From positions 8,122,001 to 8,186,000 of the forward strand of contig NZ_JBNDJK010000001.1 in assembly GCF_050434925.1 (NCBI RefSeq): a DNA stretch of 64,000 nucleotides. Direction: 5' to 3'. Under the pieces are notes generated by a model. It was not told the DNA's origin. It was given only the letters and a program-made list of their open reading frames with translations, and made no database searches. Positions 1-8,099 of this stretch are shown here, in pieces. Numbering within the stretch: the first letter of the stretch is position 1; each line of letters opens with the position of its first letter. This stretch comes from Inquilinus ginsengisoli_B (lineage in GTDB: Bacteria > Pseudomonadota > Alphaproteobacteria > DSM-16000 > Inquilinaceae). A program made the translations under genes and the position numbers.

Positions 1-806
1 GCCAAGTTGAGCAGGGCGCGGATGGCGCCGCCGGTGCGCTCTCGCGCCCGCAGTTCCAGCACCTGGCCCAGCAGCACCAGGACCGTGATCACCGCCGCGG
101 GCTCGAAATAGACGGCCACGGCACCGTCCATGCCGCGGAAGCCGTCCGGGAACAGGCCGGGGACGACCGCCGCGACCAGGCTGTAGAGCCAGGCGGCGCC
201 GGTGCCGAGCGCGATCAGCGTGAACATGTTCAGGCTGCGCCGGACCGCCGACTGCCAGCCGCGGACCAGGAACGGCGAGCCGGCCCAGAGCACCACCGGC
301 GTGGCCAGGACCAGCTGGATCCAGACGGCGGTGCGGGCGCCGATGGCGTGGGCGACATCGATGCCGAGCAGATGGCCGCCCATCTCCAGCAGGACGATCG
401 GGATGGTCAGGGCAAGGCCGATCCAGAACCGCCGCCGCATGTCGACGAGCTCCGGGTTCGGGCCGGACTCCGGCGTCACCCGTTCCGGCTCCAGCGCCAT
501 GCCGCAGATCGGGCAGCTGCCCGGCCCCTCCTGCCGGATCTCCGGGTGCATCGGGCAGGTGTAGATAGTGCCGGCCGGGGCTGTGGCGGGCGGCACCGTC
601 TCGCCCGGCTCATTGGTGTAGCGGTCCGGCTCGGCCCGGAACTTCGCCAGACAGCCCGCGCTGCAGAAATGATGCTGGCGGCCGCGATGTTCGGCGTGAT
701 GCGGCGTCGCGGCCAGGTCGACCGCCATGCCGCAGACCGGGTCCTTCACCATGGTCCCATGGCCGTGATGGTGATCCGCCGAATGGTCGTGGTAGGCGTC
801 AGCCAT
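1..806 (-). CDS. copA: Copper-translocating P-type ATPase, N-terminal part (runs off the window)
   Basis: Only the first 268 codons are present; the gene continues past base 1. The protein opens with a His-rich stretch (residues 6-17), then a YHS domain around DPVCGM (22-27) with HFCSAGC (46-52), then a heavy-metal-binding CPMHPE...CPICGM motif (84-103). Hydrophobic membrane segments follow from about residue 127. This order is typical of P1B-type copper exporters with soluble metal-binding N-domains. The family pumps Cu+ out of the cytoplasm at the expense of ATP. The ion-binding CPC, phosphorylation DKTG and ATP-binding domains would lie outside the window, so specificity for copper is inferred from the N-terminus and from the CueR-like promoter at 834-864. 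The ATG at 806 starts directly before the His-rich segment. Confidence 0.9.
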   Translation of the reverse strand, partial: MADAYHDHSADHHHGHGTMVKDPVCGMAVDLAATPHHAEHRGRQHHFCSAGCLAKFRAEPDRYTNEPGETVPPATAPAGTIYTCPMHPEIRQEGPGSCPICGMALEPERVTPESGPNPELVDMRRRFWIGLALTIPIVLLEMGGHLLGIDVAHAIGARTAVWIQLVLATPVVLWAGSPFLVRGWQSAVRRSLNMFTLIALGTGAAWLYSLVAAVVPGLFPDGFRGMDGAVAVYFEPAAVITVLVLLGQVLELRARERTGGAIRALLNL

Positions 807-833
807 GTCCTGCTTCCTCTGCTCCGTCCCAGC

Positions 834-864
834 GAGATGGGGATTCCAGCAGATGGAAGGTCAA
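834..864 (-). promoter_or_regulatory. CueR/HmrR-type (MerR family) promoter of copA
   Basis: On the minus strand the sequence reads TTGACC (-35, 859-864), a 19-bp spacer and CATCTC (-10 position, 834-839), 28 bp before the copA ATG. The spacer carries ACCTTCC-N7-GGAATCC (844-861), which matches the known CueR/HmrR dyad (ACCTTCC-N7-GGAAGGT) in seven left and five right positions. A 19-bp spacer is the hallmark of MerR-activated promoters. The -10 hexamer is weak. The regulator itself is not in the window. Confidence 0.75.
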
Positions 865-904
865 TGGCCCGGGATCGGCATCGGGTTCTGACGCCCACAA
901 TCAA

Positions 905-960
905 CTCGACATTATGTTATACAAATTCAAATTGACATCGATTGACGTGTATATATGGTC
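905..960 (+). promoter_or_regulatory. AT-rich candidate promoter of the mtn operon
   Basis: A short AT-rich patch stands out against the 70% GC background upstream of mtnB. TTGACA (932-937) and TATGGT (954-959) are 16 bp apart and could be -35 and -10. A GC hairpin, ATCGCG-TT-CGCGAT, follows just downstream (about 961-975) in the leader. I looked for a SAM-II riboswitch here and did not see its conserved core. The rest of the 807-1052 gap shows nothing else I can name. Confidence 0.4.
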
Positions 961-1052
961 GATCGCGTTCGCGATGTGAGTGGATTTATCGCAAATCCCT
1001 CGTGCCGCAACGATGAAATTGCAGAACCCGCCGACCCGCACCCGGATCGACC

Positions 1053-1718
1053 ATGGCTCCGACTCCCGACATCCTCCCCGTCTCGCCCGTCGCTCGCCTG
1101 CCGCAGAAGCCGGCGGAGCGGGACGCGGCGATCCAGGCCGTGCTCGACGGTGCCGCCTTCGCCGGCGCCCGCGGCTGGGTGCCGGCCACCAGCGGCAACT
1201 TCTCCGCCCGGATCGACGCCGACGAGATCGCCATCACCGCCACCGGCACCGACAAGGCCCGGCTGACCCGCGGCGACATCATCACCGTGTCGCTGGACGA
1301 CCCGGCGCATCCGCGCGCCTCGGCCGAGGCGCCGCTGCATGTCGATTTGTACCGGGCGTTCCCGGAGATCGGCGCGATCTACCATGTGCACAGCCCGGCG
1401 GCGACGCTGCTGTCGCTGGTCGATGCCCCGAAGGGCGCGGTGCGGATCCAGGGCTTCGAGCTGCAGAAGGCGTTGGCGGGCGTGAAGACCCATGAGGTCG
1501 CGCTCGACATCCCGGTTTTCGCCAATTCGCAGGACATGGCGGTGCTGGGCCCGCAGGTGCTGGCGCGCCTGGGCGGCGCCCCCGCCATTCCCGGCTATCT
1601 CCTGGCCGGCCACGGGCTCTATGCCTGGGGCCGCACCCCGGCCGAGGCGCGGCGCCATCTCGAGGCGCTGGAGGTCCTGCTGGGATTCGAATTCGAGCGA
1701 CGGAGGCTGCAGCCATGA
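1053..1718 (+). CDS. mtnB: Methylthioribulose-1-phosphate dehydratase
   Basis: This 221-aa class II aldolase-fold protein dehydrates 5-methylthioribulose-1-phosphate to 2,3-diketo-5-methylthiopentyl-1-phosphate in the cytoplasmic methionine-salvage pathway. The family signature ATSGNFSAR is near residue 45, and the zinc-binding histidines are visible in LHVDLY, IYHVHS and AGHGLYAWG. Length fits the family (about 200-220 aa). It is the first gene of a run that continues with mtnD, a transporter, mtnK and mtnC. Its stop overlaps the mtnD start by four bases (ATGA), so translation is probably coupled. The ribosome-binding site before the ATG is poor. Class II aldolases include L-fuculose-phosphate aldolase relatives, but the mtnD/mtnK/mtnC context settles the assignment. 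Confidence 0.93.
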   Translation: MAPTPDILPVSPVARLPQKPAERDAAIQAVLDGAAFAGARGWVPATSGNFSARIDADEIAITATGTDKARLTRGDIITVSLDDPAHPRASAEAPLHVDLYRAFPEIGAIYHVHSPAATLLSLVDAPKGAVRIQGFELQKALAGVKTHEVALDIPVFANSQDMAVLGPQVLARLGGAPAIPGYLLAGHGLYAWGRTPAEARRHLEALEVLLGFEFERRRLQP

Positions 1719-2260
1719 CCCGGCTCTATGTCTATGACGAGACCAATCCCGCGGCGCTGCTGGTGGACACCGAGGACGGTGCCGCGATCGCGCGCGAGCT
1801 GAACGCCATCGGTGTCCGGTTCGAGCGCTGGGAGGCGAGCACGCCGCTGCCGGCCGAGGCCGACCAGGACGCGGTGATCGCGGCCTACAAGCCGGAGATC
1901 GACAAGCTGAAGGCCGAATGCGGCTACAGATCGGTGGACGTGGTGCGGATGCAGCCGGACCACCCGCAGCGCGAGGCCTTCCGCGAGAAGTTCCTGGACG
2001 AGCACACCCACAGCGAGGACGAGGTCCGGTTCTTCGTCGAGGGCTCCGGCGCGTTCTACCTGCGCAAGGCCGGCCGGGTGTTCAAGGTGGTGTGTACCAA
2101 GGACGACCTGATCAGCGTGCCGGCCGGCACCACCCACTGGTTCGACATGGGCCCGGCGCCGCGCTTCACCGCCATTCGCCTGTTCGAGAACAGCGACGGC
2201 TGGATCGCCAACTTCACCGGCGACGCCATCGCCCGCCGCTTCCCGCTCTACGCCGGCTGA
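1715..2260 (+). CDS. mtnD: Acireductone dioxygenase
   Basis: This 181-aa cupin-fold metalloenzyme oxidises the acireductone of methionine salvage to 2-keto-4-methylthiobutyrate plus formate (Fe form), or takes an off-pathway CO-producing route (Ni form). The metal-binding motif is visible as DEHTHSEDEVRFFVEG (His, His, Glu) with the fourth ligand in GTTHWFDMG. Its length matches bacterial ARDs. It overlaps mtnB by four bases and precedes a substrate-binding protein gene by 49 bp. The sequence cannot tell which metal is used in vivo. Confidence 0.95.
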   Translation: MTRLYVYDETNPAALLVDTEDGAAIARELNAIGVRFERWEASTPLPAEADQDAVIAAYKPEIDKLKAECGYRSVDVVRMQPDHPQREAFREKFLDEHTHSEDEVRFFVEGSGAFYLRKAGRVFKVVCTKDDLISVPAGTTHWFDMGPAPRFTAIRLFENSDGWIANFTGDAIARRFPLYAG

Positions 2261-2309
2261 GCAACGACCGGCCGGCCCCTCGCCGGCCCGTCCATCCAGG
2301 ATCCTTGCC

Positions 2310-3650
2310 ATGACCTCACCGCACGACCGCGGCAGCCTGTCCGCATTCCCGTTCGGCCGCCGGCGCTTCCTGGCCGGGGCCTCCGCCGGCACGCTCGGGC
2401 TCGGCCTTGCGCCCTTCGGCCGGGCCTTCGCCCAGGCGAAGCGCTTCGACGGCCAGAGCCTGAATCTGATGATCATCCAGCCGCATGTGGTGGCCGGGCG
2501 GTATCTGGCAGAGGCCTGGGAAAAGCTGACCGGCGGTAAGGTCAACGTCACCGCCGTGCCCTACGACCAGCTGCAGGCCAAGGCGACGCTGGACGTGCAG
2601 TCCGGCACCAACAATTTCGACGTGATCGACTATTGGTACACCGGGGTCGGCGCGCTGGCGAATGACGGCGTCATCGTCGACGTCACCGCATGGATCGAGC
2701 GCGACAAGGCCGAGATTCAGCCGGACGACTATCTGCGCTCGATCTACGACCCCTACACCCTGGCCGACGGCAAGCGCTGGGGCCTGCCCTATGACGGCGA
2801 CAGCCACCTGCTGTTCTACAACACCGAGATCTTCGGCCGGCACGGGCTGAAGGCGCCGACCACCTGGGACGAGTATCTGGAACGGTCGAAGGCGATCACC
2901 GAGGCCGAGAAGGCCAACGGCATCTACGGCGCCGCGGTCTTGGGCGGCAAGGCGCCGATCATCATCGGCGCGTCCTACACCAACCGGCTGGCCGGCTTCG
3001 GCGGCCGCTACCTGAAGGAGGACGGCTCCTCCGCCCTCGACGAGAGCGCAGCGGTCGAGGCGGCCAAGGCGCTGAAGGACGCGGCGCCTTCGGCCCTGCC
3101 GACTCCCCTGGAGACGCGGTTCGAGGAAGGCCTGCCGGCCTTCCTGTCCGGCAAGGTCGCGATGATCGAGTTCTGGAGCGACCTGGGTGTCTACGCCCAG
3201 GACCCGAAGGGGTCGAAGATCGTCGACAAATGGGACGCGGTGCGGATCCCGGTCGGCGGCGCCAACAAGACCAGCCGGCTGGCGCTGAACTCCGGCTTCG
3301 CCTTCGCCATCTCCTCAGGCTCCGAGAAGCAGGAGCACGCCTGGGAGTTCATCAAGTTCGCCACCAGCGCCAAGACCGGCCTCGGGCTGCTGCTGACCAC
3401 CGGCAGCGGCATCGACCCGGACCGCACCTCGACCCTGAACGCGCCCGAGTACAGGGAATTCGCGCCGAAGGTGCAGACCGCGCTGGCCGGGGCGCTGGAG
3501 AACGGCCTGCCCTGGCCGAACGGCCCGGAATCGCCGCAGCTGATGCAGGTGCTGGCCGACGAGCTGGCGCTGATCCTGGCCGATCAGAAGGCGCCGGAGG
3601 AGGCGATCGCGGCCGCGCATGAGCAGTGGACCACGATCATCGGTTCGTGA
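2310..3650 (+). CDS. ABC transporter extracellular solute-binding protein (family 1), Tat-exported
   Basis: This 446-aa periplasmic binding protein begins with a twin-arginine signal: FGRRRFLAGASAGTLGLGLA, followed by an Ala-rich cleavage region ending near FAQA (residue 43). The mature part has the overall pattern of carbohydrate-type (CUT1, family 1) binding proteins. It sits between mtnD and mtnK with two CUT1-type permeases directly behind it (stop and start share one base at 3650). From context it most likely captures methylthioribose or a related methylthio-nucleoside product for salvage. That substrate is an inference; nothing in the sequence alone fixes it. Confidence 0.85.
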   Translation: MTSPHDRGSLSAFPFGRRRFLAGASAGTLGLGLAPFGRAFAQAKRFDGQSLNLMIIQPHVVAGRYLAEAWEKLTGGKVNVTAVPYDQLQAKATLDVQSGTNNFDVIDYWYTGVGALANDGVIVDVTAWIERDKAEIQPDDYLRSIYDPYTLADGKRWGLPYDGDSHLLFYNTEIFGRHGLKAPTTWDEYLERSKAITEAEKANGIYGAAVLGGKAPIIIGASYTNRLAGFGGRYLKEDGSSALDESAAVEAAKALKDAAPSALPTPLETRFEEGLPAFLSGKVAMIEFWSDLGVYAQDPKGSKIVDKWDAVRIPVGGANKTSRLALNSGFAFAISSGSEKQEHAWEFIKFATSAKTGLGLLLTTGSGIDPDRTSTLNAPEYREFAPKVQTALAGALENGLPWPNGPESPQLMQVLADELALILADQKAPEEAIAAAHEQWTTIIGS

Positions 3651-4579
3651 TGGCCCTGGCGGAGAGCATCGACACGGAACGGACGGACACGCCGACGCGG
3701 CGTCGGCGATGGCGGCTGGGCAATGCGTCCCTGGCCGCGCCGCTGGTGGCGACGCTGGTGCTGACGACGCTGTATCCGCTGGTGGCGCTGATCGCTCTCT
3801 CCTTAAGCAAGAGCACGCTGGGCAAGCCGCTGCGCGACTGGGCCGGGATCGCCAATTTCACCCGGGTGCTGGGCGACCCGGCTTTCCTGGCCTCGCTCTG
3901 GCGCAGCGCCGCCTTCGCCCTGCCGATGGCGGCGGTCGAGCTGGTGCTGGGCCTGGCGCTGGCCCTGCTGTTCCACCGGCTGGTCCGGGCCGGCCGGGTG
4001 TTCACCAGCCTGGCCCTCTTGCCGCTGATGACCCCGCCGGTGATGGTCGGCGTGGCCTGGAAGCTGATCTTCGCCGCCGATGGCGGCCTGCTGAACGGCT
4101 GGCTGCGCGCCGCCGGGCTGACCGAGGCGCCGATGAGCTTCCTCGGCTCCTCCGGCTGGGCCGCCGTCGCCATCGTGGTCGCCGACGCCTGGCAATGGAC
4201 GCCCTTCGTCGCCCTGATGTGCTTCGCCGCGATCAAGGCCCTGTCGGAGGAGGTGATGGAGGCGGCGCGGCTGGACGGCGCCACCGCCTGGCAGCGCTTC
4301 CGCCACATCACCCTGCCGCTGCTGGTACCGACGCTGGCCGCGGTGTTCCTGCTGCGGCTGGTGATGGCGTTCAAGCTGTTCGACCTGGTCTACGTCCTGA
4401 CCTTCGGCGGGCCGGGCTTCGACACCACCACCTCCGGCTTCCAGATCTGGCGCCTGGCCTTCGAGCAGTTCGACGTCGGCCGCGCGGCCGCCGCGACGCT
4501 GGTCTTCGTCGGCTTCGTCAGCCTGGTGATCTGGCCGGCCTCGCGCGCGGCCAGGCGGCTGGAGGCGCGGTACTCATGA
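3650..4579 (+). CDS. ABC transporter permease, MalF-like
   Basis: This 309-aa inner-membrane protein has about six hydrophobic segments; the first is near residue 25. It carries the cytoplasmic coupling-loop motif of binding-protein-dependent permeases (EAARLDGATAWQRFRHITLP, about residues 203-222). The start was taken at 3650 because that ATG overlaps the binding-protein stop (TGATG), although an in-frame ATG exists 24 bp upstream inside the previous gene. It pairs with the next permease. No ATPase gene follows, which is unusual for a CUT1 transporter. Confidence 0.88.
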   Translation: MALAESIDTERTDTPTRRRRWRLGNASLAAPLVATLVLTTLYPLVALIALSLSKSTLGKPLRDWAGIANFTRVLGDPAFLASLWRSAAFALPMAAVELVLGLALALLFHRLVRAGRVFTSLALLPLMTPPVMVGVAWKLIFAADGGLLNGWLRAAGLTEAPMSFLGSSGWAAVAIVVADAWQWTPFVALMCFAAIKALSEEVMEAARLDGATAWQRFRHITLPLLVPTLAAVFLLRLVMAFKLFDLVYVLTFGGPGFDTTTSGFQIWRLAFEQFDVGRAAAATLVFVGFVSLVIWPASRAARRLEARYS

Positions 4580-5418
4580 CCGTCGCCGCCCATCCCGAGC
4601 GGCCGCAGGCGCCGCATCGCTGGTCCTGGATCGACCTGGTCGCCGTGCTGGTCGCGGCGGCGTTCCTGCTGCCGCTGGCCTATCTGCTCTCGGTCTCCTT
4701 CAAGTCGCCGGACCAGGTGCTGTCCGGCAGCTTCCTGCCGGAGGTGCCGACACTGGCCAACTGGCCGGCCGCCTTCGACGCCACGGCGCTGACCCGGTTC
4801 ATCGTCAGCTCGGTGCTGACCGCGGTGCTGGGCGGCGTCGTCACCGTCCTGATCGCCCTGCCGGCCGCCTATGCCTGCCTGCGCCTGGACAAGGCGGGCG
4901 AGCGGCTGATCTCGATCGCCTTCGGCAGCTTCGTGGCACCGCCGATCGTGGCCGCAATCCCATTCTTCTTCCTGCTGAAGGCAACCGGGCTGCTGAACAG
5001 CGTGATCGGCCTGGCCCTGGTCTACGGCCTGACCAACGTGCCCGTGGCGCTGTGGCTGCTGATCCCGTTCCTGCGCCGCATCCCGCGCGAGATCGAGGAT
5101 GCGGCGGCGATCGACGGCGCCGGGCCACTGCTGACCCTTGTCCGCGTGATCGCGCCGCTGGTCGCCCCCGGCATCGCGGCGACGGCGATCATCATCGTCA
5201 TCCTCGGCTATAACGAGTTCCTGTTCGCCTCGGTCTTCACCTTCACCGACGAGACCCGGACGCTGACCGTCGGCATCTCGCTGTTCCAGGGCGACCGGCT
5301 GGTGAATTTCGGCCAGATGGCCGCGGCCTCGCTGGCCGGGATCGCGCCGATCTATCTCATCGCTCTCCTGGCTCAGCGCTGGCTGGTGGCGGGGCTGACC
5401 GAGGGGAGCGTGAAGTGA
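4576..5418 (+). CDS. ABC transporter permease, MalG-like
   Basis: This 280-aa second permease of the methionine-salvage transporter has six predicted membrane segments and the EAA loop (EDAAAIDGAGPLLTLVRVIA, about residues 174-193). The ATG at 4576 overlaps the upstream permease stop (ATGA), and its own stop overlaps the GTG start of mtnK, so the transporter is translationally locked into the mtn operon. The two permeases need a nucleotide-binding subunit. None is encoded between here and 7376, so a shared MsmK/UgpC-type ATPase encoded elsewhere is presumed. Confidence 0.88.
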   Translation: MTVAAHPERPQAPHRWSWIDLVAVLVAAAFLLPLAYLLSVSFKSPDQVLSGSFLPEVPTLANWPAAFDATALTRFIVSSVLTAVLGGVVTVLIALPAAYACLRLDKAGERLISIAFGSFVAPPIVAAIPFFFLLKATGLLNSVIGLALVYGLTNVPVALWLLIPFLRRIPREIEDAAAIDGAGPLLTLVRVIAPLVAPGIAATAIIIVILGYNEFLFASVFTFTDETRTLTVGISLFQGDRLVNFGQMAAASLAGIAPIYLIALLAQRWLVAGLTEGSVK

Positions 5419-6659
5419 CCATCCGCCCGCTCGACGTCCCGGCCGCCCGGGCCTATCTCGCCGCCCATCCGGAGCTGTCCGCGATCCTCGGCGGTGATCC
5501 GGCGGGCTGGGACCTGCGCGAGGCCAGCGACGGCTTCCTCAACGTCGTCTTCCTGGTCCGCGGCCCAGCCGGCGGCCTGTGCCTGAAGCAGGCGCTGCCC
5601 TGGGTGCGCCATGCCGGCGAGAGTTGGCCGCTGCCGGACAACCGCGCCTTCTTCGAGCAGTCCTATCTCGCCATCGTCGGGCCGCTGGTCGAGGGCGCGC
5701 TGCCGAAGCTCCATCACTACGATCCCGGCCGGCAAATCCTGGCGATGGAGCTGCTGACCCCGCACGAGACGCTGCGCTACGCCCTGATCGAGGGCCGACG
5801 CTTCCCCCGCGTCTCGGCCGATATCGGTGCCTTCGTCGCCCGTGCGTGCTATCGCACCTCGCCCTTCCACCAGAAGCTGGAGCGGGTGCGCGGGTGGCAG
5901 GGCCGCTTCGCCGCCGGGGTCGAGCTGCAGCGCATCACCCTCGACCTGATCTTCCAGGATCCCTATCGCGACAACCCGCGCAGCTCCTGGACCAGCCCGC
6001 AGCTGGACGACCTGGCCCATGGCTTGCGCGCGGATATCGAGCTCAAGCGCGCCGCCGGCCGGCTGGCCCAGCGCTTCCTGACCACGGGCCAGGCGCTGAT
6101 CCATTGCGACCTGCACACCGCGGCGATCATGGTGACCGAGACGGACACCAAGGTGATCGATCCGGAATTCGCCCTGTACGGCCCGATCGGCTTCGACCTC
6201 GGCGCCTATCTCGCCAACATCCTGATCAGCCACCTGGCCCAGCCCGGCCACGCCACGCCGGCGGATGACCGCGCCGGCATGGCCGAATGGCTGCTGCAGC
6301 AGCCGGCGCTGCTGTGGGACAGCTTCAGCCGCACCTTCCGCGCGCTGTGGGAGAGCGAGGGCGGCGGAGATGCCTGGCATGACGACCTGTTCCCGAAGCC
6401 GGGCTCGGCGGCCCTGCTGCGCGGCGACTACGAGGCGCTGGAGGCGGAGATCTTCGCCGACATGGTGGGTTTCGCCGCGCTGAAGATGATTCGCCGGGTG
6501 TTCAGCTACGCCCATGTCGCCGACTTCCTGCGCATCGCCGACCCGGACCGCCGCGCCGCCCGCGAGCGCCGCACCGTGCTGCTGGCCCGCCGCATGCTGA
6601 CGGAGTCCGAGCGTTTCCGGACGACAGACGATATCGTGGCGGCAACGCGCACGGCATGA
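5415..6659 (+). CDS. mtnK: S-methyl-5-thioribose kinase
   Basis: This 414-aa kinase of the choline-kinase/APH-like fold phosphorylates methylthioribose on O1 with ATP. Visible motifs are the catalytic-loop HCDLHTAAIMV (about residue 231), the metal-binding IDPEFALYGPIGFDLG that is near-diagnostic for MtnK, and an N-terminal ASDGFLNVVF nucleotide loop. The start codon is GTG at 5415, overlapping the permease stop as GTGA. An MTR kinase behind an importer makes sense as the trapping step for imported methylthioribose. It also implies that MTA is degraded by a nucleosidase plus kinase rather than by MTA phosphorylase. Confidence 0.94.
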   Translation: MTIRPLDVPAARAYLAAHPELSAILGGDPAGWDLREASDGFLNVVFLVRGPAGGLCLKQALPWVRHAGESWPLPDNRAFFEQSYLAIVGPLVEGALPKLHHYDPGRQILAMELLTPHETLRYALIEGRRFPRVSADIGAFVARACYRTSPFHQKLERVRGWQGRFAAGVELQRITLDLIFQDPYRDNPRSSWTSPQLDDLAHGLRADIELKRAAGRLAQRFLTTGQALIHCDLHTAAIMVTETDTKVIDPEFALYGPIGFDLGAYLANILISHLAQPGHATPADDRAGMAEWLLQQPALLWDSFSRTFRALWESEGGGDAWHDDLFPKPGSAALLRGDYEALEAEIFADMVGFAALKMIRRVFSYAHVADFLRIADPDRRAARERRTVLLARRMLTESERFRTTDDIVAATRTA

Positions 6660-6668
6660 GAGACCGAG

Positions 6669-7376
6669 ATGACCCTGACCTTCCAGACCCATCCGATCGA
6701 CCTGATCCTGCTCGACATCGAGGGCACGATCAGCTCGCAGCGCTATGTGCTGGAGGTGCTGTATCCTTTCGCGCGGGAGCGGATCCCGGTGTTCGTCGCC
6801 AGGCACCCGGACCACCCGGTGGTGCAGCGCGCGCTGCGGGAGACGGCGGAGCGGATCGAGCCCGGGCAGGACCCGGTCGCCGCGCTGATCGCCTGGCAGG
6901 ATGCCGACCAGAAGGTGCCGCCCTTGAAGCTGCTGCAGGGGCTGGTCTGGGAGGAGGGCTACAGGGAAGGCGCCTTCAAGGGCCATATCTATGACGACGC
7001 CCATGCGGCGCTGGAGGGCTGGCGAAAGGCCGGCGTGCCGATGCACATCTTCTCCTCCGGCTCGGTCAAGGCGCAGGTCGAGTTCTTCCAGAACTCCAAC
7101 CGCGGCGACCTGCGCTCCTATTTCGGCCGGCACTACGACACCGATATCGGCGCCAAGGTGGTGCCCGCATCCTATATGGCGATCGCCGCGGATCTGGGCG
7201 CCGCACCCGACCGCATCCTGTTCCTGACCGACAACCCGCGCGAGGTCGCGGCGGCGCGTCAGGCCGGCGTGCATGTGGTCCAGGTGATCCGCGACGAGTC
7301 GGTGAAGCCGAACGAGGCCGGCGCGCCGATCGTGGCGGAGTTCGACCAGCTGCGCGAGCTGGTGGCGTTCGGCTGA
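6669..7376 (+). CDS. mtnC: Acireductone synthase (enolase-phosphatase)
   Basis: This 235-aa HAD-superfamily enzyme performs the enolisation and dephosphorylation that yield acireductone for MtnD. Motif I is LLDIEGTISS (residues 14-23), the family's DxEGT variant. Motif II is FSSGSVKAQ, and motif III/IV is FLTDNPREV near residue 187. Length fits the family. It is the last gene of the operon, and its stop is one base from the stop of the convergent alkB-like gene. With mtnB, mtnD and mtnK here, only mtnA (isomerase) and the final transaminase are missing from the window. Confidence 0.94.
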   Translation: MTLTFQTHPIDLILLDIEGTISSQRYVLEVLYPFARERIPVFVARHPDHPVVQRALRETAERIEPGQDPVAALIAWQDADQKVPPLKLLQGLVWEEGYREGAFKGHIYDDAHAALEGWRKAGVPMHIFSSGSVKAQVEFFQNSNRGDLRSYFGRHYDTDIGAKVVPASYMAIAADLGAAPDRILFLTDNPREVAAARQAGVHVVQVIRDESVKPNEAGAPIVAEFDQLRELVAFG

Positions 7377-7952
7377 TCAACGGCCGGCCAGGCTGCGGAA
7401 CGTCACCGACCAGCGCGTCGCGGCCATCTCCGGGATGCTGTGCTCCCAGCCATGCCGCGCCTCGCCGGACAAATGGTAGGCGGAGCGCGGCGCCAGCGGC
7501 ACCGACCGGCGGTCGAAGCCGCCCTCCGGCCGGCGGCGGCGGAAGCGCATGGTCGCGGGGGCGCCGAGCGAGACGCCGACGACATGCTCGAACACCGGCC
7601 GGTCCTTGTGCCAGCCGATGCCGGCGCCGGGGTCGTAGCGGATCAGCAGCGCCTGGGCGAGGTCGGCCGGCCCCAGCCCGGCGAAGCGGGCGGCCTGCTC
7701 GCGCAACGGCAGCAGCCAGTCCGCTATTGGCTCCGCCGGCCGGAAGCTGCCGTCCTCGAAATCGTAACGCCAGCCGAAGGTGGCGGTCAGGCGCCGGCCT
7801 TCCCAGCCCTGGTAGCGGAACGGCGACAGCTCCGCCGCGTCGATCGCCGCGGTCAGTCGCCGCTCCTCTTCCGGCGTGACGATGTCCTCGACGGTGGCCA
7901 GGCCGGCCAGCGGCGGCGGGCCGAACAGGTCGGGCTGCACGGTGGGCTCCAT
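7377..7952 (-). CDS. AlkB-like 2-oxoglutarate/Fe(II) dioxygenase
   Basis: This 191-aa protein has the 2OG-Fe(II) oxygenase core of AlkB-type nucleic-acid demethylases. The iron ligands are visible as WHKDRPVFEHVVGVSLG (His-x-Asp) and a later His in EARHGWEHS. The 2-oxoglutarate-binding arginine lies in RWSVTFRSL near the C-terminus. It starts with a divergent tail, MEPTVQPDLFG, as in many short bacterial AlkB homologues. The ATG at 7952 was chosen; an ATG five codons upstream is also possible. Family members repair 1-meA/3-meC; substrate preference cannot be read here. It converges on mtnC with no intergenic space. Confidence 0.85.
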   Translation of the reverse strand: MEPTVQPDLFGPPPLAGLATVEDIVTPEEERRLTAAIDAAELSPFRYQGWEGRRLTATFGWRYDFEDGSFRPAEPIADWLLPLREQAARFAGLGPADLAQALLIRYDPGAGIGWHKDRPVFEHVVGVSLGAPATMRFRRRRPEGGFDRRSVPLAPRSAYHLSGEARHGWEHSIPEMAATRWSVTFRSLAGR

Positions 7953-8099
7953 CGTTGCTCCCGCCATCGATATGGCATCGGCCGGCAGGCCTGACAAAGC
8001 CGCTCCAGGCGAAGACGAGGTGCGCATGCCTGTGGACCTGCGCACCCGCTCGGCGGGATACTCCAGAGGCACGTTGGACCGGCACAAGGCCCGCCGCCC

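Noticed and set aside
807..1052. SAM-II or other methionine-related riboswitch upstream of mtnB
   Set aside because: I looked for the conserved SAM-II core and pseudoknot elements and did not see them; only a small GC hairpin and an AT-rich promoter patch are present.
5373..7274. 633-codon open frame on the minus strand opposite mtnK and mtnC
   Set aside because: It is a shadow frame: low-complexity Arg/Gly/Gln/His-rich translation typical of antisense high-GC DNA, with two well-recognised genes on the other strand.
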